Of a DNA stretch of 64,000 nt, positions 21,588 to 32,819 are shown one piece after another. Position numbers and translations under genes: made by a program. The stretch's first letter is position 1. The number at the start of each line of letters is the position of its first letter. The notes under the pieces were generated by a model. The model saw nothing but the letters and a program-made list of their open reading frames with translations. It had not been told where the DNA came from and ran no database searches. The stretch comes from Talinum fruticosum. Lineage: Eukaryota; Streptophyta; Magnoliopsida; Caryophyllales; Talinaceae. The stretch lies in assembly GCA_021018815.1 (NCBI GenBank), contig JAITYX010000022.1:248001-312000 (forward strand), in the 5' to 3' direction.

Positions 21588-23115
21588 TGAAGGTTTGCTC
21601 TGGGAGAGTCCGAGTCACCCTAGAGGGGGTGAATAGGGTGATAGAAAAATCTTTTAGAAAGAGCCGCACTTTTGTGCGAGAAAGAGCCAAAGACAGATTA
21701 CGAGTCTAATAACGAGTCGAAAAGATTGGACTCGAAATCAATGAATCGGAAAAGATTGGTGCACAAAGACTGTCCGAGTCTAGAATGAACTCGAAAGGGA
21801 ACACAGAGATTTTACGTGGAAACCCTCCTGGGGCGAGAAAACCACGGCCCGTGTCAATCCAGGACACGAAGTCAAATCCACTATTTTGAGTCCACAAAAT
21901 ACCGTGAACTTGACTCGAACCCGAGTTGCTCCCTTAAACAACTCTATACAAGTTTTCCTAGACTCGAAGTTCCCTTATCCGATCTAGTACTTCCTAGCTG
22001 AGATAACCCTTACGACTAGGGACAACTAAGCTGAGTTAACCCTTACGGCTTAGTCAAGGGACCTTACAAAGAATGTAAGAAGTGTTTGTAAAGAAGTACA
22101 AGACCTTACAACTCGGAAAGTAATGAATTACGAGTGGGAGTTGTAAGTTGAAGATTGAGAGTAAATACAATAACTTTGATCAAGTAAGTGTATAGATAAT
22201 ATGTTCGGCAACCTTCAAGTCTTGTGAAGTGGCTTCCATTTATAGATGACCAGGCAGAGTAGCCGTTATCTCCATCTGCTGACCGAGAGTCCTCTGTGAC
22301 CGTTGTGAAAGGCTTTACGAGTCACTCAGAAAGTATCCGTTGAAATATGGACGTTGGACAACGGTTTAACTCTCTTGGAAGTCCCAAAACCATCGGTTGT
22401 GTCTTGAAAAAAATAAGGTGGAAACCACCGTTAGGCTTAGCGTTCAGTTTTCCGGATATGGAAGCGAGCGACTTCGACACAATCTTACGGGACTAGAGCG
22501 AGGAAAGGTGAAAAGCCATATCTGCTTGGTGATTTGACGTTACAAGCCGGCTACTTTTGTAGTTTGAAAAGATATCCTCGATTGGATAACCTACAAAAGT
22601 AAAACACCTTCGGTTCTCAAAGTATAAAATACTTTGGTCCAAGGTTAGACACGAGATAATAAAATAATTATGAAAATTACGTAATTGATTATCCGAGTCG
22701 AAGAGAAATGGAATTTTACGAGTCTAAAATCCATGATACTCGAATTCCATATGACTTAGTCTTAGGTAAAGAATCAAGTTCCATAACGAATATCGAGTGG
22801 GAAATACTTGATGTAGACTAAGCACGAAAAGAACTGCGAATGTCGACTTTGCAAACAATAGAGTAGATAATCACAAGTCGGATTCTGAGTGAGAGTGGAC
22901 TCGGAATAAAGAACAAGTTTTACGAGTCGCTATCTGCAAAGCGATTAAAGAGATAAGTGAAGGCCAAATCGCATAGAAAAGATACTATTTCACTTAAGTA
23001 AGTTTCTAAGACACGAGAGAATGCCTTGGAATCAAAACACTATATGAATGACATCGTTATACCTGATTCCTTTTGCATGACTCGGAAAGATATAGAGCAG
23101 ATGTCCGAGTCTTCA
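21588..23115 (-). repeat. 5' LTR of the SIRE-like copia element
   Basis: 1,528 bp, TGAAGGTTTGC to GAGTCTTCA. U3 TATA candidate on the minus strand at 22236-22246 (CTATAAATGG). Differences from the 3' LTR are mainly small indels and swaps at CAG, CTG and CGA. Confidence 0.9.
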
Positions 23116-23691
23116 ATACTGATAGCCAAGTAACAAGGGGTCAAAATTAATCAAAATGGTACAAACTCCCCAAAAATAATTTTTTAAAAATCAAAAATCT
23201 TTTTGCAATTTTGAAAAATTTTTCTCTCTTTTTCTTTTTTTCAAAATATTGAAACATGGCTTCTCCTCCCCCAAACCTAGATCTCACAATGTCCTCATGG
23301 GGAGCCAATGAATAACCACACCAACAAAATGGACTCAATTAGATACAAAAATGCTACCACCAAAAACAAAAGCAAAACAAAATAAGAAAATATACATGTG
23401 GGTGATCATAGCCATTATTTGGCTCAACAATATCCAAAGTTTATCCTCAAAGTGATCACCCCACAAAAACACAATCCTAAATATCCACCACTAAAAGCAA
23501 AAAGAAAAACACAACCCTAAATATCCACAACTAAAAACAAGAAAAAAATATAAAGAAAGAAAGAAGAAAGAAAAAAAGAAAAAGAGAAAGAAAGGGAACG
23601 AGTATACCGAGGTTAGGTGCTGGGTGCACCTAAACTAATGCCTCCTAAAATAGTACTAAGAAGGCTCGAGGAGCATCGGCCACTCCTCATT
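23116..23691 (-). other. Gypsy internal sequence between two insertions
   Basis: Host gypsy DNA bounded by the copia element and the solo LTR. A-rich and purine-rich tracts near 23550-23600; no coding domain recognised. Confidence 0.55.
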
Positions 23692-24115
23692 TGTAACACC
23701 CCATTAATTAATTAAATTAAATTATTTTCAATGCCATGCTAATTATAAAATATATTGTTTTGAAAAGCAATGAGCCGCGTAAAATTATAGACATGTTAGG
23801 ATATACAAAAATTTAAAATTTTATTATGAATTTATAAATGCCTCATAACATAGATAATTATCTAAATATACAGATTCATAGATATATGTATATATCTTAA
23901 CATCAAAAATTTTGAATCGGAAAATTTATCAATTTGCTTAATAGTTAAGAAAAAGGAAAAAAAGGAGAAAGAAAATAAAATATGTGATTATAAATTAAGC
24001 CATATGTGAGGTTACAAATTAGTCATATGGTTAAATATGTTTAGATAAGTATGAATTAATTGTTGATTAGACAAAAAGTAGAAGAAGAAGCAAAATTGGA
24101 CTTAGCAATCTAGGT

Positions 24116-24124
24116 TATAAATAG
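24116..24124 (+). promoter_or_regulatory. TATA box of the solo LTR
   Basis: TATAAATAG, followed by a C/T-rich and GC-rich leader at 24180-24300, the usual U3/R layout. Confidence 0.6.
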
Positions 24125-24535
24125 AGGCAAGGGGTGGATGGAATTGGAAGACAAAAGCAGGAAAAAAATAAGCATTAGCCTATCTTCTCACTCTCCCAAC
24201 TCCCTCACTTCCCTTGCTGCTGTTGCTGGCCCACGGTCCAACTTCCGCCGGCCACCTGCTGCCTTCTCCACTGCCACCGGCCAGCTGTCCTCCAACGAAC
24301 CCTAAATTCCTTTCAGCACCCCTTTCTACTCTTTAAACTAGAGGCTAAATCAAAGTTTAACGAACATAAAGGATCCGAACAAGGACCTAAAAGAGAGTAT
24401 CTAAAACATCGAGGTATGTTATTGCTTGTACCTTTTCTAAAGTGTTCGTCTTTATTATTGAGTTTACAGCTTTAATAATACAAATAATTTGGACCCACTT
24501 CACATTCATAGTTTACAGTAGATTTATCGCGATTA

Positions 24536-24722
24536 CTGATTCACGATTACAGCTTACGAACACGATTACGCTTACGATTCCACGATTCACGATTCACGGT
24601 TTCGATTTACGACACGATTACGATTTACGATTTACAATTTACAGTTCACGATTACGATTACCGACACGATTACAATTTACGTACACGATTACAGTTCACG
24701 ATTCACAGTTCCCGTGGGCTCT
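24536..24722. repeat. ACGATT(C/T)ACG minisatellite in the solo LTR
   Basis: Around twenty short degenerate units of ACGATTAC / ACGATTCAC / ACAGTTCAC in tandem over 185 bp. Confidence 0.85.
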
Positions 24723-25467
24723 CCACGATCGATCAAAACAAATGAATTGTTTATATAGTCACGATTACATATATGATGACCTCACAGAATCGCCATGGCA
24801 TTCATATGTATAGAAATGGGTTCTAAGCTATTCCAATACTTAATGCATAGTAAATTTCTACAGCTTTACACATAAATAACTTCTAAAACTTATTTCAAAT
24901 GTCTGCGCACGCTCACCGGCTTTTATAATATTTTTACAAGTACAAGGGTAACATGTCTGGGCCTATGGCTCATTCTTGTTTTTATAATTGTTTTTAGGAA
25001 GAGAAAAACATGCTAGCATTCAGCGAGAAAAGACAAGAGTAAACAAACCACCAAATGCCGACTCGGAGCAGTGGATCGTTCTTTGGCTCTTACTCTTATG
25101 TATAGTATAATTAGCTTTAATGGTTGGCTTTTGGTCAATTAGTCTTTGTACTCTTGTGGAGGTTTATCAGCGACGGTGGGTACCTTTGTTAAATGGTAAG
25201 TTGCCTTTTGGGGGAAGAATTCATGTTTAATGGTCGGAGTTGTGTAAATATTGGTTATGGAGTTATGGAACTATGAGTTTGGGTGGTTGATGCAGATGAA
25301 AAGAATTGTCGTGTTATCATATTTTAATGTTTAGCCTTGTCTCTTGATGAGGGACGGCGGTAACACCCTCACATAATTTAATATTCCGTTGTGTTATTCT
25401 CGATGTGTTTATCTATGGAGTATAAATTAATAATGGTCAAATTGGGGGCGTTACATCATCTCAAGAT

Positions 25468-26820
25468 CTAGCTCCAACTCGGATGATGTCGAGCTCTAAG
25501 GAGCTTATCAAATACCCGAGCACAAAACTCGGATAAATGTAGATAAGATAACATAACAACAAATATGTTAGTGATATTCAGTGCTCTCTTAAACTTATCG
25601 GAGACCTTAGAAAAATCAAAAGAATGGTTAAAGAAGCTAATACACATTATTTTTCTAGGCATGTCCTCTAGGTAAACATGAAAAGTGTCAAAGGAAGGAA
25701 TGTAACCTCCAAAGGTACCTAGGGACACAATATTGTCAACCACATCCCCTCAAGCATGCTAGATGAGTAATTCACATTGCCCACATCTAAATCAGAATCA
25801 CAAATCACATAGGTAGTGGGCTCAAAAAATGATACTCGGGGAGGGGAGGGTGGTGAACAAATAGAGGGAGTAGGGATTAAAGCAAGTGGGTCGGCGGACA
25901 CATGATCATCAACAACAAGACTAGTAGGCGATGCCTCGACTACAACCACCTCACATGACTCCCCTAAAGGAGTCTCCTGATCAAAAACCTCAACTAAAGC
26001 ATCTTCCGATTCACAATATAGATCATCCTCACCATCTAAACTAACATCGACATCAAAGGCAGATTCAGTGTTATCCTTATGTGTACTAGGTAAGGATGGA
26101 GCAACTGTGGGTAATGTAGTAAAGGGAGGGTCAATCTCTTTCTCTAGTATGGATTCTAAAGAAAAGGAGGACTCATAATCATCATCATCATAGAAAAATA
26201 CCTCAATTTTAGCGGAACCAAGACTAAGATCGGTTTCATGTGATAGGTCGACTCCCTAATCTTAGTAAGACATGCAAGTTGCTCAATTTGGTCATCCATA
26301 ACCCTTATCATTTTATAACAATTATCATAACATTCATGAGATAAAGTATCATAATAAGGACAAGAACTAGTATCATGATCGGAAGAGTTACACTTTTCAC
26401 ACCAAAGAGGGGTAGGATCAAGAATACAAGGGGATTGGATGTAAGATCTAGCATGATAAGCACAAGGGTCGGGACATGAAAATCCAGAATCATTACATGC
26501 CTTTTCAAATCACAAGTATCCCAAGCAATCCATTCAAGTAAATCCCAAGCTTCATCAATACTTTTAGCACAAAAATCCTAATACTCTAAAAGAGCACGGG
26601 TTTCACTATTCACACCCTCATAGATAACATTCAATACCCAATACTCTAAAAATCCCAATACTCTAAAACAGTTACCGTAAAGAGAAAGAAGAGCATTAAG
26701 TCGATCGAAGTACGGATAAAATAATTCATGCTCATACTCGTGGATAATGGTAAGTAGACATGCTTTCAAATTTATTTTTTTGATTTTTTGATTTTTGAAT
26801 TTTTGTTTTGGATTTTTCAA
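25468..26820 (-). pseudogene. Gag region of the gypsy TR-GAG element
   Basis: From 26820 downward: the gag-type segment YPYFDRLNALLSLYGNCF, then VIYEGVNSETRALLEY, ended by TAG where TGG (Trp) is expected. The same frame continues DFCAKSIDEAWDLLEW. Pattern (F.RL..LL ... W.L...IYEG) fits Ty3/gypsy gag. Lower down come an acidic Ser/Pro/Asp-rich stretch (25719-25949) and a segment with no known domain (25468-25743, SFDTFHVYLEDMPRKI). No CCHC knuckle or protease seen. The coding region is broken by stops. Confidence 0.6.
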
Positions 26821-26875
26821 ATTAAAAGCCTAGTCTAGACTGCTCAAGTCAACTCCAATATCGAAACGAAACAAC

Positions 26876-26892
26876 TCCCGACAACGGCGCCA
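26876..26892 (-). other. Primer binding site, tRNA-Asp type
   Basis: Minus strand TGGCGCCGTTGTCGGGA, complementary at 15 of 17 bases to the 3' end of plant tRNA-Asp, six bases after the 5' LTR. This primer is common in Athila and related gypsy elements. Confidence 0.85.
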
Positions 26893-27925
26893 AAAACTTG
26901 TTAGGAAGAATTTAAGTTCTAAAATTGTAACCGCAAGTGCACGGCGTAGTTGTAGCTAGCCGGCAAGCACGGGTTGTGTCCACAGAGAGTTGTGTTTCAA
27001 ATATCAAAGCTAAATTAAACTTTCGGTCTAGGCGAATCAACACGGATGAGATATATATGTTGATTAAACTAACCTAGAAAGCAATAAAAATAAAATACTC
27101 GAGGTTGTGATTTTACCTCTTAATAAACTAATTAATCAAGTCAAGTCTAAACCTACCCAAGTTTCAACAAGTATTTAGGAGTGGTCAGTTGCACCATCAA
27201 AGCCTGCTCAAGCCACACTTTCAAGGGTCATGAGTTAGTTTAATTATTCTAACCACCTACTTTCGTGGGGTTAGTCCAACTAAACTACAAAAATAACAAC
27301 CTTGGACCTAGTTAGGATTCAAACTATTTTTATGCCAAAACCCTAACTATTCTCTATACCCACACTAACAAATTGACTTCACCTTTCGGTGATAGACCAA
27401 CCGCCTAAAAATCAAGATGAAAAGACCCTTTCGAGCATCTCATCGAACCTATATGGCAGGTATGAGAAACAATTCCAAAATACTAGCATAAACTGGGTAA
27501 GTAAAGGCCTAAATAAAATTAATTAGCCATCGAGGAGGCTAATCAGTACCAAAGCAATGAACTTTAACAACTAATTGACATAGAACACAAAATTAATCTA
27601 ACAACTACTAACAAAAATTGACTCGAAGAACGACATAAACTAACAAAATAAAATTAAACATGAGATTAAACAATTAAACTAACTATTACTAACATCAAAA
27701 TATAATAAAAATCGAACCTTTAAACTAAATGAAACAAACTAAAGAGAAGGGAGAGATAAAAGGGAAGAAGTTACCGAGAACGAATCGAACCGAAACCGAA
27801 AACCGTCGAGAACTGAATTTTCTAAACTAATAATTAAAATTAAAACAAATTGAATCTCAATATTTACAAGAGTAAAACTAATTTAATGAAACTAAAATTA
27901 ACTAAAAAAATAATCCTAAGACTAA

Positions 27926-28137
27926 GGGTGTGTTTGGTTGTAGGAAAAATATTTTCTCAAGAAAATATTTTTCATGGGAAAATGAATTTACAAGGAAAAC
28001 CATTTTCCACCCACATTTTCCATTGTTTGGTAGAAGAAAAATAATTTTCTAAAATAGTTACTTAAATGCAAAAACCAACCATAAAAATTTCATAAATATG
28101 AAAAGAAAAGGTAAATAACTAATTCAACTTCAAAACT

Positions 28138-28188
<51 letters not shown>

Positions 28189-28594
28189 AGCACCTAAATT
28201 TGATAAGTTTATACATCTCCCCATGATCAAACTTTTTCATGTATAAATAATAGAAATTAAAAAAAAAAACAAATACTGTTAAAAAAAAACTTTTCATTTA
28301 TGAACTTTACAACAAAAAAGGAAAAAAGATAAGGTCAAAACTTGGAAAAAGAAATTGAAGGTGACGTAGCAAGAGAAGCGTAGAATTTGAACTCCCAATG
28401 ATAAGACTTTATTTTTCCCATGATTGAGAAATAGGAAAATTAACTTCCTTTCTCATGAAAGGAAATTTATTTTCCCTTGATTGAGGGAAATTATTTTCCC
28501 CAAAAATATTTATCCACCACTTATGCTACCAAATATCGGAAAATAGAATAATAATTTTGCAAGAAAATATTTTCCACTCGAAACAAACACACCA
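27926..28594. mobile_element. Harbinger/Tourist-like MITE
   Basis: 669 bp, ends GGGTGTGTTTGG and AACAAACACACCA, flanked by TAA (27923-27925 and 28595-28597). The sister LTR shows the empty site ACTAAATAAAA. TAA duplication and GGGTGTGTTTGG ends fit PIF/Harbinger MITEs. Subterminal GGAAAATATTTTC palindromes. No coding. Confidence 0.8.
28141..28186. repeat. (AT)23 microsatellite
   Basis: Pure AT repeat inside the MITE. Confidence 0.95.
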
Positions 28595-29051
28595 TAAATA
28601 AAAATTGCAGCCGCGGCACGACCAAAGTCCCTTCCCGTTGATAATCAGCCTTCCTTTTATACAATGCCTCTGGGAATTCTGATGATGACATCATACTAAT
28701 GTCATGATGATGTCATCATCAGAATTTTGTTTCCTTTTTTCTTTACCTTGCATGCCAATGGAATATAAATTTTGGGCCTCGTATTTCCGCATTTAAGCAA
28801 CCCGATTTGCTCAACTTTGTCTCTCAATCTGCATTTTCGCCTTATTTCGAACTCAAATTATGAAATCCGCTCATCTTAACTTATCATCTACAAAATCAAA
28901 TAAAATAAGTAAAAATTCTAAAAATTATATTATTTTACGAGACAAAAACTAAATAAATAGGGGTATAAATGACGTAATATTTGGACCGAATAAAAGTTCA
29001 TTTGTTAAATATAGATTCTCATAAAGGTAGTATTCAAAAATGAAATCTAGC

Positions 29052-29054
<3 letters not shown>

Positions 29055-29117
<63 letters not shown>
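29055..29117. repeat. (TA)n microsatellite
   Basis: 63 bp of pure TA just outside the gypsy element. Confidence 0.95.
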
Positions 29118-29120
<3 letters not shown>

Positions 29121-29299
29121 AGTAATACTATATCATGAATCAATATACTTATATTCTAATAAATCAAGGGTCAAAGTTAGAAAACCTTGGCCATCAAAGT
29201 CAAATAATTAGGACAATCCAAATAAAACGATGGTTTATATTAATACATTTTTCCCAACGTTGGAATAGTTAATATCCATTGAAAACGTTTGTTAGATGA

Positions 29300-31025
29300 G
29301 AGTATCGGGTGAAGGATAAAAGTATCGGATTCGGAAGTTACAAAAAGAAGTATTATTTTTTCGGAGGGACATTTTTGGTTACTTTTTCAAGGCTATGTTC
29401 ATATGTAAGTCAATTGGTTTTTAGAGGTTAATTTCAAGATGAGACCAACTTATCGAAAATGAGTGTTTTGAATAATGTAGCGAGATAAAATAGGACATAA
29501 CAGAACTATTACATGAGAAACGAACTCAAAAAAAAAAAAAAATTCTAATCAAAAGAGACCAATCTTTTTGAAACTTATTTGATATTACTGTATTGTCAAA
29601 CTTGCCCAAAGAAACGAAGAAGAAATTGAAGCCAAACACGTTACACCGCCACCATTTTTGTACCCAGTAAAAATATGTTCAATGTTGAGACCAGCAGCAA
29701 GGGCGCAAGAAATGGCCCACGTCGATTCATCTCGAGAGCTTGGTGCACAACCATATAAATGGCAAGGATCTTGGCCTCTTCAAATCAAATCTTCAATGCG
29801 GTGGCCCATGTTCCTTGAACACTTGGGCACTTTGTGACGTGCCTCGTCTTCAGCTTCACCATCTTCCTCCCCGTGGAGCTCCTCAGTCTAGTAGCATGTA
29901 GGAGTACATCTTCCGGTGTCATGTTCTTCACACAAGCAACTCTTTCATTCTTGTTCACTGTTTATAAAGCATAAGTATGTTAAGCTATATAAAGAATATC
30001 TAACATTTTTGGGCATCATCTGGTGTTATTCCAGCAATGGGCAAACTTGCACATCTAAAATGAACACATTTGTAAGCATGTAATTTAGGCCCACAGTTTT
30101 CAAACTATTTGTCGGCTTATTTTTCTAGTCAAAGTGTCTTCTAGTTCTTCCAGTTTCTTCTATAAACTAAACATACAACTTTTTCCAATTTCTTCCAAAG
30201 AACTCCCAATTCTCTTACAGTTAGGTAAAGTTTTTCTCTATTCCCAAGAATAGGCCCTTAGTGGTGGTGTGACACTTGGATCATGCTTGCGTCAGAGACA
30301 AGTCGGAAGGTTCAGGAGCTAGGCCAACATCCCAAGTCAGGAAGCAAGAAGAGTTGGGTCTGTCTGTGCATTGGTCTCTTGCTTCATCCAACTTGGCTTC
30401 CTAGTCCAGGAAGGATGTTGTGGAAAATCTAGCTGGGGTATTGATCAGACAGCAGAGAATGTGCAATCCCCTCAAAGATTTTCACTTGATTGACCAGATG
30501 ACCAGCAAGTCCTGCTTATCTGCAAGGCAGATAGTAGTGAATAACCAAGGAAACTGTACCACTCGTCCAATCCTCTCGCCTTCTACCAAATTCTACTCTC
30601 TTAACGATCTCGATAACAACTATACTTCTACTAAAGGTCGGTCGAGGTTATGCGCAAACAATAACACATAGCATGATTGCACAATCCCATGTTGAACAAG
30701 CTTAAATGAGTTCTGCAATGGTATCCATCAATAGATAAGTTCTAACCCTGCAAAAATCTGCTGCTGCGAAGAAATGCATTTCTCTGAAGCCATCAACAGG
30801 CAGGCACAAAATATTTTAAACCACATCCAGCTAAGCCAAGCATATGTGAGTCCTTTCAGCTTTCATCTCATAGATCATCATGCCACTAGTCACAGACATC
30901 AAGCAAACCATTTTTAATTTTTTATCCCTGTGCCGACATCACTATGACAACCACCTCCCAGGGTGGATCTTGCAGTGTGGAGTCAAAGGAATCTTGCTAT
31001 AAGAGCCTTAGCCCAAGCATCACCA
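29300..31025. repeat. Segmental duplication, copy 1 (mL43 3' end and intron)
   Basis: Aligns almost base for base with 49700-51648, in the same orientation, including the last exon of mL43 (29785-29957) and about 1.07 kb of its intron 2. Homology stops after AGCCCAAGCATCAC. It lacks about 250 bp present at 49755-50005 in copy 2. Confidence 0.9.
29785..29957 (-). pseudogene. Orphan last exon of the mL43 gene
   Basis: 173 bp with an intact 3' splice site (TTTATAAACAG) and an open frame from NKNERVACVKNMTPEDV to GTWATALKI-stop. It differs from the real exon at 50422-50594 at a few sites (Val to Ala, Val to Met, Arg to Cys, Ser to Pro, Thr to Ala). Exons 1 and 2 are absent, so it cannot make the protein by itself. 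Confidence 0.9.
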
Positions 31026-31171
31026 ACTAAATTTAGTGTGGAGTCAAGGGTTTGGTCTTGTGTGATTTGTCGACTAGGAGTGAGTAACACTACTCACCCA
31101 AAAAAAAAAAAAATCATTATTATGTTATATGCATATTGCTTCTTTCAACATTTAAATTCCTATGTCATATT

Positions 31172-31997
31172 CGCCCTATTTGACAATCAACTGTTAATTG
31201 TTAGTTATTTGTATTAATTATTTAATTTAGTTGTTTGCATTAACGGTGCGTGGAAAAAGGTTTTTGGTAAATTTAACTGTTTCTAATAGTGTTGTTTGGT
31301 GAAATTTTATTTTTACCCATAACTTAATTTCATAATCTATTTGAACATTATAATATTTAATATTGCATAATTATTTTTTTCTTGATATTGTATGATATGC
31401 AAAAGTACATTTATACTTCTATTAAACTTTGGTTACAAAATATTTTTGTTTATTATTGGCTTGAATTCATTTTCAATAATATATTTAAAATTTATCTGAC
31501 AAAACTATTTATTTTTTATGATTAGCAATGTCAATTGAATATGTCGTTTTTAATCTCATCCAAACCTAATTATTAATAATGACTTCCAAACTCATACCAA
31601 CCTATTTAAAGGTAAACCAGATCCATCTCATCGGATACGAAGGGTTCGAGTTACAATTGTCTTCCCAAATCATGATAGATTAATTAATAGAAATTATTTA
31701 TATTTTTAAAAAATTAAAATTTAAATCATTAACTTAAATAAATTTTTCTTTTTTTAACGACATGTAGTGCAATTCTGTTGAAGTCATAAGGTTAATATAA
31801 TAATTTTAGATATTAATTGTAAAAACCTCTTTCAAAAGGTTATTTCGAATAGCTTTTACAAAAGAGGTTTTTGGGTATAAAAAGCCCTTCTAAAAAATTA
31901 TTCACGAAACAACTCAATTAATTTTTTGACTAATGTCAAACAACTAATTCCTCCAAAAACAGCTTTTTGGAGACAAAAATTATTTGCAAACAACCCA
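31172..31997. mobile_element. MITE-like insertion in a DEFL flank
   Basis: The DEFL flank (GCTCCTCTAAAT at 7330 and 39685) is interrupted here by about 0.83 kb. Ends are weakly inverted: CTATTTGACAATCAA on the left, and the complement of TTGCAAACAACCC on the right. Internal TTTTTGGTAAATTTAACTG and AAACAACTAATT motifs recall hAT-type MITEs. Exact ends and superfamily uncertain. Confidence 0.45.
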
Positions 31998-32230
31998 TTG
32001 CTTCTTTAAATTTAGATAAATCTCCACCAAAAATTTGAACTGACACTTAAAGATTCGAAAATAAATATTATACATACTTAGAAAATTCATTTATAGAAAT
32101 AGATCCTCAAATTAAAACAAAAAATACTTTTTAACAAAAATAAAATCCATTTATTTTTCTTATATAGACCAAAATTAAAGACATGTGACATTATAGATAC
32201 ATTTTTCGTGCCTATGCCTCAATAATCGAC

Positions 32231-32392
32231 CTAACAATTATAGTCACATTGATGCAGCCTTTGAGCCCCAAGATTGACACAGTAGCCATCACCACCAGGG
32301 TGTTGGGCAATGCATCTGGAGTTACAGCAAGCGTTATCGCAAGATCTTATGCTTCAAACTCCAATTCCAGTGCTGCACTTTCTTCCATCTGC
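32231..32392 (-). pseudogene. DEFL relic (second domain only)
   Basis: Reads GVxSIRSCDNACCNSRC, then GGDGYC, and ends QCDYNC-stop, but the second Cys codon is TGA (stop) and LCQC reads LHQC. Domain 1 is gone. It sits in the same flank as DEFL1 and DEFL2, making it the third copy of the family. Confidence 0.75.
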
Positions 32393-32819
32393 TGGTTTAG
32401 TTGAAAATTTGCAATTCAATTCATAGCATTCTTTGGCATACCATGTGCCCAATTCTTATTAAAAATTGTATGTATATATCATGGTTATAATGGAATTGGG
32501 CCTCTAGTTCTTCTCTCCTTGACTATTTTTTGACAATTCAAAGTGCACTTCACAAGTTTAAATAAATGCATGAAGATGGCACTAACCATGCAACATACAA
32601 AAGTATAAAGAGGCATTTTCATAAACAACCATCACATCATTTATATAAGTACTCTAACCACTCACCGTGTAAATTAAAGTATTCCTCCCTAATTGTTAAA
32701 TGTTGATTGGCGGAAGAATTATGAATTTGCAGAGTTAGAAAATCTATTTAAGTGTATCCCTTTTTAAAGTATTGTTGAATTTTGTAAGTATTATAATTTT
32801 TTTATGTGCGTTGCGTCCT

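Larger units (their letters stand above)
12586..23115 (-). mobile_element. Ty1/copia retrotransposon, SIRE-like, 10.5 kb
   Basis: Complete minus-strand element with near-identical 1.53-kb LTRs (TGAAGGTTTGC ... GAGTCTTCA), flanked by AAACT (12581-12585) and ATACT (23116-23120). PBS for initiator tRNA-Met and a purine-rich PPT are present. Domains on the minus strand run gag, CCHC knuckle, protease, integrase, reverse transcriptase, RNase H (copia order: integrase before RT), then an extra env-like ORF. Size, long LTRs and third ORF fit the SIRE/Maximus lineage. The reading frame is broken many times although the LTRs are very similar, which is unusual for a young insertion and raises the question of consensus errors. 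Confidence 0.9.
23692..25455 (+). mobile_element. Solo LTR of a TGTAACACCCC family
   Basis: 1,764 bp from TGTAACACCCC to GGGGGCGTTACA, TG...CA ends, flanked by TCATT (23687-23691) and TCATC (25456-25460), a 4/5 target duplication. A TATA box and transcript-like leader point to plus orientation. No internal region or second LTR remains, so it arose by LTR-LTR recombination. Confidence 0.85.
8238..28992 (-). mobile_element. Ty3/gypsy gag-only (TR-GAG type) retrotransposon with nested insertions
   Basis: Minus-strand LTR element. In plus reading it starts TGTTAGGAAG and ends GGACCGAATA (CA changed to TA), flanked by AAAGG (8233-8237) and AAAGT (28993-28997), a 4/5 target duplication. A tRNA-Asp-type primer site lies inside the right LTR, and a gag-like region at 25.5-26.8 kb is the only coding trace. 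After removing the copia element and the solo LTR, the internal region is only about 3.5 kb, with no reverse transcriptase, integrase or protease. That fits non-autonomous TR-GAG/LARD elements. LTRs differ at many sites, so it is older than its guests. LTR and PBS calls are strong; the lineage within gypsy is uncertain. Confidence 0.85.
26899..28992 (-). repeat. 5' LTR of the gypsy element (holds a MITE)
   Basis: About 1.42 kb without the MITE at 27926-28594; homologous to 8238-11136. Ends TA instead of CA at 28991-28992. Confidence 0.85.

Noticed and set aside
24442..24813. 123-codon ORF (MFVFIIEF...)
   Set aside because: It mostly translates the ACGATT minisatellite in the solo LTR.
26308..26508. 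Hydrophobic 66-residue minus ORF as membrane peptide
   Set aside because: Shadow frame inside the gypsy gag region.
30420..30671. ORF in the duplicated block, partly repeated at 51108-51317
   Set aside because: It lies inside mL43 intron 2 on the other strand; conserved only because the block is duplicated, and the two copies have different starts.
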